Below, piece after piece: positions 14,981 through 20,040 of a DNA stretch of 20,040 nt. Each line of letters opens with the position of its first letter. The stretch's first letter is position 1. The translations under genes were made by a program, and so were the position numbers. Source of the DNA: Marinilabiliales bacterium (GTDB lineage: Bacteria > Bacteroidota > Bacteroidia > Bacteroidales > F082); contig PKSW01000222.1 of the NCBI GenBank assembly GCA_002869465.1, positions 1 to 20,040 on the forward strand, written 5' to 3'. A model generated the notes under the pieces. The model had not been told where the DNA came from and searched no databases. It saw only the letters and a program-made list of their open reading frames with translations.

Positions 14981-15901
14981 ATGTCAGATTTTAAGGTAAC
15001 TGTCCTGGGAAATGGTTCCGCGGTCCCCACAGCCCATCAGCACCCTTCCAGTCAGATTGTGAAGATGACTGACATGCAGTTGATGATCGATTGCGGCGAA
15101 GGAACCCAAATGCAAATGATCAAATATGGCATCAAACACCGGAATCTTGATCATATTTTTATCAGTCATCTGCATGGCGACCATTATTTTGGCATATTCG
15201 GCCTTATTTCTACTTTTCATTTATTTGGTCGGGATACGCCTTTGCATCTATATGCACCTTCTGAACTAAAAGATCTTATCGGGCATCAATTGCGTGTTTC
15301 ACATACAACATTGCGTTTTCCTCTTATTTTTCACTCTTTGGAGGAAACGGGAAATAAACCTCTGCTGGTGCATAAAAATTACCGTGTTACGACTTTTCCA
15401 TTATTCCACCGGATGCCCACTTGGGGAATCAAGATCAGCATGAAAAATGAGGATTTGAGAATTGACAAAGGATTTGTAGCCTCATTTAATCCGACCATTG
15501 AGCAGATACTGAAGATTAAGAAAGGGGAGGATTTTAAATCGGAAAAAGGAGTTCTTTTTAAGAATGAAGAGATCACACTTCCACCGAAGCCTGCACTTTC
15601 TTACGTGTACTGTTCTGATACAGCTTTTAACGAAAGTCTAATTCAATACCTTGAAAATGCAACCTTGCTGTATCATGAGGCCACTTTTGATAATACAATG
15701 GAGGAGATGGCTGCTGAAAAACAACATTCAACTTCTGAGCAGGCTGCGCAGATTGCCAAGCAATCAAATGTGGGCAAATTATTATTAGGACATTATTCAG
15801 CCAGATTTGAAGATTTATCTGCACTTTTAACCCAGGCACAATCCATTTTTCCGGAAACCTTGCTAAGCGAAGAAGGAAAAACCTATGAAATCGGGATCTA
15901 A
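14981..15901 (+). CDS. rnz: Ribonuclease Z (tRNA 3' endonuclease)
   Basis: RNase Z is a metallo-beta-lactamase-fold endonuclease that trims 3' trailers from tRNA precursors that lack an encoded CCA. The 306-residue protein is the short (ElaC-type) form. The zinc-binding HLHGDH motif is at residues 63-68, preceded by LMIDCGEGTQ. The other ligands lie in YCSDTAF, LYHEATF and LGHYSAR, in the usual order. The FHRMPTWG region (in place of the common HxVPxxGY) is part of the tRNA-handling area. The frame is open to a TTG at 14957; the ATG at 14981 (MSDFKVTVLGNGSA) starts right at the first strand of the fold and is preferred. Separated from rpsA by a terminator, so probably a separate transcript. 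Confidence 0.95.
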   Translation: MSDFKVTVLGNGSAVPTAHQHPSSQIVKMTDMQLMIDCGEGTQMQMIKYGIKHRNLDHIFISHLHGDHYFGIFGLISTFHLFGRDTPLHLYAPSELKDLIGHQLRVSHTTLRFPLIFHSLEETGNKPLLVHKNYRVTTFPLFHRMPTWGIKISMKNEDLRIDKGFVASFNPTIEQILKIKKGEDFKSEKGVLFKNEEITLPPKPALSYVYCSDTAFNESLIQYLENATLLYHEATFDNTMEEMAAEKQHSTSEQAAQIAKQSNVGKLLLGHYSARFEDLSALLTQAQSIFPETLLSEEGKTYEIGI

Positions 15902-15913
15902 ATCAGTGAGACT

Positions 15914-15936
15914 ATGATTTTGGTTTTTAAAATCAT
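15914..15936 (+). terminator. Weak hairpin after rnz
   Basis: ATGATTTT (15914-15921) and AAAATCAT (15929-15936) form an 8-bp AT-rich stem with a T-rich loop, 12 bp beyond the rnz stop. There is no clear U-run after it, so terminator activity is uncertain. Confidence 0.3.
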
Positions 15937-15947
15937 TTAGCCGAACT

Positions 15948-15972
15948 GATCCCGAGCGATAGTCAAGGGATC
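15948..15972. repeat. REP-like imperfect palindrome
   Basis: GATCCC (15948-15953) and GGGATC (15967-15972) flank GAGCGATAGTCAA. The element resembles the short extragenic palindromes of the general form GATCCCGAGCG...GGGATC that are common in Bacteroidota and other genomes (from memory). Only one copy is visible here. Confidence 0.4.
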
Positions 15973-16135
15973 TCAAAGGTTTTTATTCCCTGCATCTTGA
16001 TGCTTATTAAAATAAATATACCATTAAGATACCTCGTCACCTTGTTGCAAGGAGTTGCATTTCATGATTTTATTCAAAAAATGATTAAAGGAGCGAAGTC
16101 TGTAAAATGCTTGTAATCAGGCTGTTAGGTGTAAA

Positions 16136-16204
16136 ATAAAAAACCCACCCCTTGCCAAATGGTCGTGAGGGTGGGCCCAATTATGAAAAACAAACAAAAC
16201 AAGC
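16136..16204 (-). ncRNA. Candidate free-standing small RNA (~69 nt)
   Basis: A full promoter (16209-16239) is followed after about 30 nt of U-rich sequence by a GC-rich hairpin and a U-run, all on the minus strand. The hairpin pairs CCCACCC (16175-16169) with GGGTGGG (16150-16144) over an 18-nt loop, and the tail reads TTTTTTATTTT (16143-16133). The predicted RNA has a U-rich single-stranded 5' half and a terminator hairpin. No convincing reading frame starts within it. It lies between convergent genes, so it is not the leader of a neighbour: the next minus-strand gene downstream would be far away and rnz is on the other strand. Flavo-1 or another known Bacteroidota RNA family cannot be excluded. 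Confidence 0.5.
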
Positions 16205-16208
16205 GATG

Positions 16209-16239
16209 CAAATATAAGAAAAGGATTGATTTATGTCAA
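16209..16239 (-). promoter_or_regulatory. Promoter of the candidate small RNA
   Basis: On the minus strand TTG (16239-16237, within TTGACA) is followed by 20 bp and then TATATTTG (16216-16209), continued by CA. Both elements and the spacing match the Bacteroidota consensus TTG-N17-23-TAnnTTTG. It is one of the best promoters in the window. Confidence 0.7.
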
Positions 16240-16479
16240 GGTTTTTTTAATTAAAAAGAGCCGATTTTTCAAAATTATAGAAAAGTAAATATATAAAACG
16301 CTGATAAAAAGAAAGTTAAAAAAATAAGTTGTTAATAAGTTTTATTTTGATATCAAATGATATTCATCAGTGATATTCATTCAGGAAAAATGCTTTTTAT
16401 CCATCATCTATTTAATATGCTAATAGCCTGCGTTCGAGATGCCAGTTAAATTCTACTGTAACTAAAAATTCAGACCATG

Positions 16480-18087
16480 TTATTGATCGAAATAAAAATC
16501 CTTGCCATTTTTATTACTAAAAAAGTAAATCATCGAAGGCCAAAGTGGATGGTTGTTTTGACTTGACCAACGATTGTGAGCTTTCAACAATTCCTGCATT
16601 ACTTTTCGTTGTGTTGCACTTAAGTTGTTTTTTTCATAAGGATCTTTGTTAAGATCGTAGAGAAGCGTGTCGCCCGACTCTTCATTCAGGATCAATTTCC
16701 ACTCATTCGAACGAAGCGCTTTGCTGAATCCACGTTGCCAGAATAAATAATCATGCGGATAGTTTGACGTTGAATCCATTAAAAATGGCAATAGATTGAT
16801 CCCGTCAATGGGATTTTCCGGCATTATTTTGGCCTCTGCAACAGCAACTGATGTTGCAAAAATATCCAGCGAACTCACCATGGGCTTGTATCTGATACCT
16901 TCTCCCAAATGGTTTTTCCATTTCATGATCATGGGAACTTTCAGTCCGCCTTCAAAGTCCGTGGTTTTTCCGCCAAAATAGGGGCCGTTATCTGTCGTCA
17001 GGTTGTACTCAGCACCCCCGTTATCACTTAAAAAGAAAATCAATGTGTTTTCTTCGAGTCCGGATTCTTCTATATGTTCAAGTAACCGGCCAATCGCATC
17101 ATCCAGACTATTGATCATGGCGACATGTAAGCGACGCACCGGGTCTTCAATATCCATATGTTTATTTACATAGTAATCGGGCGCCTGGAGAGGTGTATGA
17201 GGTGCGTTGTAAGAAGCCCATAAAAAGAAAGGTTCACTATTATTTTGATCCATAAATTTGATGGCTTCCTCCGTGATCTGATCCGTCAGGTAGTTATCTT
17301 CCTCAATCACCTCACAGTTCCTGTAAATAGCATGCGGACCATTTCGCTGGCCTGCCCAAATGAACTGATCAGTCCAGTCGCCATCAATTTTTTGATTTAT
17401 AATGCCTGGCGTATCTTCAGGTGCGTAAAGGGAGTGGCTTGCCATAAAACCGTATTGCTCGTCAAAACCAAATGCACAAGGATTATTATTTTCTGAACTG
17501 CCAAGATGCCATTTTCCCACCAATCCGGTTTTATATCCATACTTTTTCAGTAATTCCGCCAAACTGATTTCAGTCGGAGGCAGGCCCTGTTTCTCAATCG
17601 CTTCTTCATCAGGTACTGCAGGCATCCATTTGGCAATCCAGGGATAGCTGTTCATAAAATATTTAAACCCTATATATTCCAGCCTGTTTTTCAGGTAGCG
17701 GTCATGCATCTGAAAATGAAACCCATATCGTTGCGCATATCGTCCGGTAAAAATAGCTGACCGCGAAGGACTACAGATAGGGGATGTAACATAGGCGTTT
17801 TCAAAAACAACTCCCTCCGATCCGAGTTTTTCAATATTGGGAGTTTCAATAGTTCCCTCTTTATAAAGAGAGACATCGGCAACGCCAAGATCATCGGCCA
17901 TAATTAGTAAAATATTTGGACGATTTTCATTCATATGATCAGGCTTTTCATTCAGAAATTCTATCTTTTTAATCAGCGCTTCTTCGTTGAATTCGATGGC
18001 AAATTCAGACGATTTCAGCGGCCATAATAGGTAAATGAGAAGAAGTATAACGAGAATAGATAAAAATGCAACAATTTTATTTTTCAT
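16480..18087 (-). CDS. Type I sulfatase (arylsulfatase family S1), Cys-type
   Basis: This 535-residue protein has a hydrophobic N-terminal segment (about 5-23) with no lipobox, so it is either membrane anchored or exported. Its metal site opens with ILLIMADDLG (Asp65, Asp66). The maturation signature CSPSR has Cys105, which the anaerobic or aerobic maturase would convert to formylglycine. Further active-site blocks are GKWHLG (Lys192, His194), NAPHTPL (His297) and LSDNGG (Asp355, Asn356). The C-terminal part has the KALRSNEWKLI and DLNKDPYEKNNL pattern of the family. It would remove sulfate esters from a glycan or small molecule; which one cannot be told. No maturase, susC/D pair or glycosidase is adjacent. 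It has its own strong promoter (18118-18147) overlapping an inverted repeat. Confidence 0.93.
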   Translation of the reverse strand: MKNKIVAFLSILVILLLIYLLWPLKSSEFAIEFNEEALIKKIEFLNEKPDHMNENRPNILLIMADDLGVADVSLYKEGTIETPNIEKLGSEGVVFENAYVTSPICSPSRSAIFTGRYAQRYGFHFQMHDRYLKNRLEYIGFKYFMNSYPWIAKWMPAVPDEEAIEKQGLPPTEISLAELLKKYGYKTGLVGKWHLGSSENNNPCAFGFDEQYGFMASHSLYAPEDTPGIINQKIDGDWTDQFIWAGQRNGPHAIYRNCEVIEEDNYLTDQITEEAIKFMDQNNSEPFFLWASYNAPHTPLQAPDYYVNKHMDIEDPVRRLHVAMINSLDDAIGRLLEHIEESGLEENTLIFFLSDNGGAEYNLTTDNGPYFGGKTTDFEGGLKVPMIMKWKNHLGEGIRYKPMVSSLDIFATSVAVAEAKIMPENPIDGINLLPFLMDSTSNYPHDYLFWQRGFSKALRSNEWKLILNEESGDTLLYDLNKDPYEKNNLSATQRKVMQELLKAHNRWSSQNNHPLWPSMIYFFSNKNGKDFYFDQ

Positions 18088-18117
18088 GGATTTCCGGGTT
18101 CAACATAATGATGCGGG

Positions 18118-18147
18118 CAAATATAAAGACTTTGGTAATGGTACCAA
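18118..18147 (-). promoter_or_regulatory. Sulfatase promoter
   Basis: On the minus strand TTG (18147-18145) is followed by 19 bp and TATATTTG (18125-18118), then CCC. Both boxes match the Bacteroidota consensus; the -7 element ends 31 bp before the sulfatase ATG. Confidence 0.7.
18132..18147. repeat. Inverted repeat overlapping the sulfatase -33 element (possible operator)
   Basis: TTGGTA (18132-18137) and TACCAA (18142-18147) are perfect arms with a 4-bp spacer. The distal arm contains the -33 TTG of the sulfatase promoter, so a bound regulator would block or recruit polymerase there. Confidence 0.45.
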
Positions 18148-18187
18148 GTTATAGGATGATTGAGTTTGTAAAATCTCCAATATTTAC

Positions 18188-18219
18188 TTGACTTTAAGGC
18201 AAATAATAAGTATCTTTTG
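18188..18219 (+). promoter_or_regulatory. Promoter of the metalloprotease gene
   Basis: TTG (18188-18190, in TTGACT) is followed by 20 bp and TATCTTTTG (18211-18219), one T longer than the TAnnTTTG consensus. It would give a ~30-nt leader to the ATG at 18256. Confidence 0.5.
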
Positions 18220-18255
18220 GGCACTAATTTGAAATTGTTAACTAATTATACTGCC

Positions 18256-19671
18256 ATGGAAACAAAAATTACAAATTCATTTAGTTTTATTAAAAAGTAC
18301 TTTGTACTTATTGCTTTGCTTGCAGCTGCAAGTATCTATCTTTTTAGTCAGCCGCAAGGTGTAAGGCTTGGCTCAGATCGTGATGTAATACCTGGTTATC
18401 AAGGTTGGTCTGGAGACCCGGATACTCTTACAGTCTATATTGACACGAGTTTTACTGCTGAGGAAAAAGATTCTATAAGGACAGCCATTAGCAGGTGGAA
18501 TGATGCCGGCAGCGTGCCAAGACTAAGAGAAACTTCTGATGCTCCGGGAAATATTTCGTTTACCAGGCACACCTTTGCATCAGATACTTTAGGCTTATGC
18601 ACCAATAGTACTGATGCCAATGGTGACGTAACCAGCTCAACTATTCAAATTGGCGAGGATCAGGGTGGTTTATCTCTAAGTGAGTTAGCAACTCACGAAC
18701 TCGGCCATGCTATAGGTCTTGCTGATACAGATGAAGCTGCAAATCCATCGGATGTGATGAAAGGAACAGGCCCTACAAATGGATCAGATGGAACATTATC
18801 AGCTCATGATAGCACGGAATTAGCTGCCGCGGGTGCTGCTGCTGTGGCTGAAGATACTGATAAAAAAGTGGCAATGAATCCGATGGCAATATTACCCGGG
18901 GAATTCGCCATGTTGGATTTTGACCTTGGAGAAGTATTCCCGCCTGATGTAATAGATCAGACAGGAGTTTTTGTATCACCTATCGGTGATCCGTATTTAT
19001 TTGTTGAATCAGCTTTCATTGAAGCAAACTTGCTAAGAGTTGGGGTTTTTTCAGACCCTCTTCATGGTTCTGGAAATCTATACCTCGCTGTAGAATTGCT
19101 TTTTCCTGAGCCTTATTCTCCCATGCGTTTCTGGGGTACCCATTATATTCATATGTTTCCTGCTGAACCTGTAACTTTCGAATGCCCATTCTCATTTAAT
19201 GAAGATGACGGCAATGTGCATATCGACTGGGTGGAGCAGTGTACTTATCCGCTACAACATCCATTGCGGGCTGAATTGGTTGTGGATGGTACTGAACATA
19301 TTTATCAAAGAGGTGGTGGCAACTACACGCTCATGCTGGATCCGGGACCTCACTTGATTGAATTGTATGTGGATGATTACCAGGTGAATAATGCATATTA
19401 TGCCCAGGATATTCTTGTGACCGGAGTTCCAGAATCAGAAAAGGCTATTGATTTTGTTGTTTATCCAAATCCATTTTCACAACTTTGTAGGCTTGAATGT
19501 CCTGATGATACACGAATTACTATTTATGATATGTCAGGAAATATTGTGTGCGAAATACAAGAAGGGATAAAGCATTGGAAACCTTCGCTTGATTTGGCAT
19601 TTGGCATCTATTTTATTCAATTTAGAACTGAAGACCAAATTAAGACAGTAAAGGTTATTTACAGGAATTAA
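18256..19671 (+). CDS. Secreted matrixin-like zinc metalloprotease with T9SS type A sorting domain
   Basis: The 471-residue protein starts at the ATG at 18256; the frame is open to a TTG at 18217, which lies inside the promoter. A signal anchor or signal peptide covers about residues 12-32. A matrixin-like catalytic domain (about 50-195) contains LTVYIDTSFTAEEKDSIRTA, ISRWNDAGSV and the zinc motif HELGHAIGLAD (His147, Glu148, His151, Asp157). The third ligand position, normally His, is Asp. PSDVM supplies the expected Met-turn nearby. The middle (about 215-390) is a beta-rich region without a family I recognise. The last ~70 residues are a type A sorting domain (VVYPNPFSQLCRLEC, ITIYDMSGNIV, FGIYFIQF). 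It is probably a surface or released endopeptidase; substrate unknown. Confidence 0.87.
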   Translation: METKITNSFSFIKKYFVLIALLAAASIYLFSQPQGVRLGSDRDVIPGYQGWSGDPDTLTVYIDTSFTAEEKDSIRTAISRWNDAGSVPRLRETSDAPGNISFTRHTFASDTLGLCTNSTDANGDVTSSTIQIGEDQGGLSLSELATHELGHAIGLADTDEAANPSDVMKGTGPTNGSDGTLSAHDSTELAAAGAAAVAEDTDKKVAMNPMAILPGEFAMLDFDLGEVFPPDVIDQTGVFVSPIGDPYLFVESAFIEANLLRVGVFSDPLHGSGNLYLAVELLFPEPYSPMRFWGTHYIHMFPAEPVTFECPFSFNEDDGNVHIDWVEQCTYPLQHPLRAELVVDGTEHIYQRGGGNYTLMLDPGPHLIELYVDDYQVNNAYYAQDILVTGVPESEKAIDFVVYPNPFSQLCRLECPDDTRITIYDMSGNIVCEIQEGIKHWKPSLDLAFGIYFIQFRTEDQIKTVKVIYRN

Positions 19672-19672
19672 T

Positions 19673-19713
19673 AACTTAATTGAGCCTGTGATCAGAGGCG
19701 CTTTTATTAAGTT
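19673..19713. terminator. Bidirectional terminator hairpin
   Basis: AACTTAAT (19673-19680) and ATTAAGTT (19706-19713) form outer arms, and GCCT (19684-19687) pairs with AGGC (19696-19699) inside. It lies between the stops of two convergent genes (19671 and 19717). Confidence 0.5.
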
Positions 19714-19716
19714 GTA

Positions 19717-20040
19717 TTAATTCACTGTTTTTTTAATTTTTTTCCAAAGCCCAGAACCGATCATCTCATCAGCTTTGGCCAACACACCTTTTATCACTAA
19801 AAGCACTTCTCCGTCACCGACCCAATATTTTTGAACGATTTCCGGAGACACCTTATTGATGATCCCGTTCAATACATAGGCAGAAAGTGCAAGGTCATCA
19901 AGGTAGCCTATGGGGCCTAAGAATGCTTCAGGTAATAGGTCGATTGGCGAAATGAAATACGCGATAGCCAGAATCAGTTTGGCTTTTTCGTGGCTGGGCA
20001 CTGCTTCGTCAGTTGCTAATTTGATAAGCATATAAAAGAA
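19717..20040 (-). CDS. DUF1232 (YkvA-like) protein, N-terminus cut by the window edge
   Basis: About 107 residues are visible. They contain the DUF1232 signature: KAKLILAIAYFISPIDLLPE followed by LGPIGYLDDLALSAYVLNGI. The family is a short membrane-associated helical domain, common in bacteria, with no settled function. The frame remains open to the window end (three more codons, FFY, before the Met at 20031). Homologous domains usually begin with a hydrophobic helix containing this stretch, so the true start is probably outside. The C-terminal ~45 residues (VSPEIVQKYW to KKIKKTVN) are charged and not distinctive. Confidence 0.82.
   Translation of the reverse strand, partial: FFYMLIKLATDEAVPSHEKAKLILAIAYFISPIDLLPEAFLGPIGYLDDLALSAYVLNGIINKVSPEIVQKYWVGDGEVLLVIKGVLAKADEMIGSGLWKKIKKTVN

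Larger units (their letters stand above)
15902..16479. other. 578-bp region without a protein gene
   Basis: Between the rnz and sulfatase stops I see an 8-bp-stem hairpin at 15914-15936, a REP-like palindrome (15948-15972), a candidate minus-strand small RNA with its own promoter (16136-16239), a tandem TGATATTCAT repeat (16358-16380) and a weak AT hairpin at 16384-16402. Two tiny open frames (16000-16116 and 16183-16254) have no support as genes. Confidence 0.6.

Noticed and set aside
16000..16116. 38-codon open frame on the plus strand in the rnz-sulfatase gap
   Set aside because: No promoter or A-rich start context stands out, no recognisable family, and the length is common by chance in AT-rich DNA.
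16183..16254. 23-codon Lys-rich open frame on the plus strand directly after the CCCACCC hairpin
   Set aside because: It runs through the minus-strand promoter of the small RNA candidate, and the poly-U side of the hairpin points to minus-strand transcription. The Lys/Asn content just reflects A-rich DNA.
15902..16479. tRNA gene, riboswitch or CRISPR repeat in the gene-free stretch
   Set aside because: No cloverleaf arms, no CCA-end context, no regularly spaced repeats with spacers; only isolated hairpins.

Overview
The window looks like a chromosomal segment of a member of the Bacteroidota. Three lines of evidence support this. Four secreted proteins carry type IX secretion (T9SS) C-terminal sorting domains. 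The recognisable promoters follow the Bacteroidota pattern TTG-N19/20-TAnnTTTG instead of -35/-10 boxes, and starts are preceded by A-rich DNA, not Shine-Dalgarno sequences. The order DUF1573 - yajC - ybbR - coaE is also typical of the phylum. I cannot name the genus. No tRNA, rRNA, CRISPR array, insertion sequence or prophage gene was seen.

Layout. 1-1940 (+): the end of a Cys/Met-metabolism PLP enzyme, then a secreted starch-binding-domain/esterase fusion with a T9SS signal. 1930-6637 (-): a run of seven genes: CoA-binding protein, T9SS type B surface protein, DUF1573 lipoprotein, yajC, an intrinsic terminator, ybbR, coaE and a small tudor-like-domain protein. 6830-9421 (+): clpB, followed by a terminator. 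9616-11334 (+): a secreted Asp-box (BNR) protein with a T9SS signal, converging on ychF (11379-12476, -). ychF and rpsA (12758-14899, +) diverge from a shared promoter region; rpsA has a long leader and an unusual acidic N-terminal extension. rnz (14981-15901, +) starts just beyond the rpsA terminator. 15902-16479 has no protein gene, but holds a REP-like palindrome and a strong candidate for a free-standing small RNA on the minus strand. 16480-18087 (-) is a Cys-type sulfatase, divergent from a secreted matrixin-like metalloprotease (18256-19671, +). The window ends in a DUF1232 protein (-), cut at its start.

Functionally this is mostly housekeeping: protein quality control (clpB), translation (rpsA, ychF), tRNA 3' processing (rnz), CoA synthesis (coaE) and translocation (yajC). 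Between these genes lie independent secreted or surface hydrolases (esterase, Asp-box protein, sulfatase, metalloprotease) that suggest breakdown of external polymers. I found no multi-gene novel system. The most interesting candidates are the small RNA at about 16136-16204, the paired promoters and inverted repeats between ychF and rpsA and upstream of the sulfatase, the matrixin-like zinc site with Asp as its third ligand, and the S1 acidic extension.
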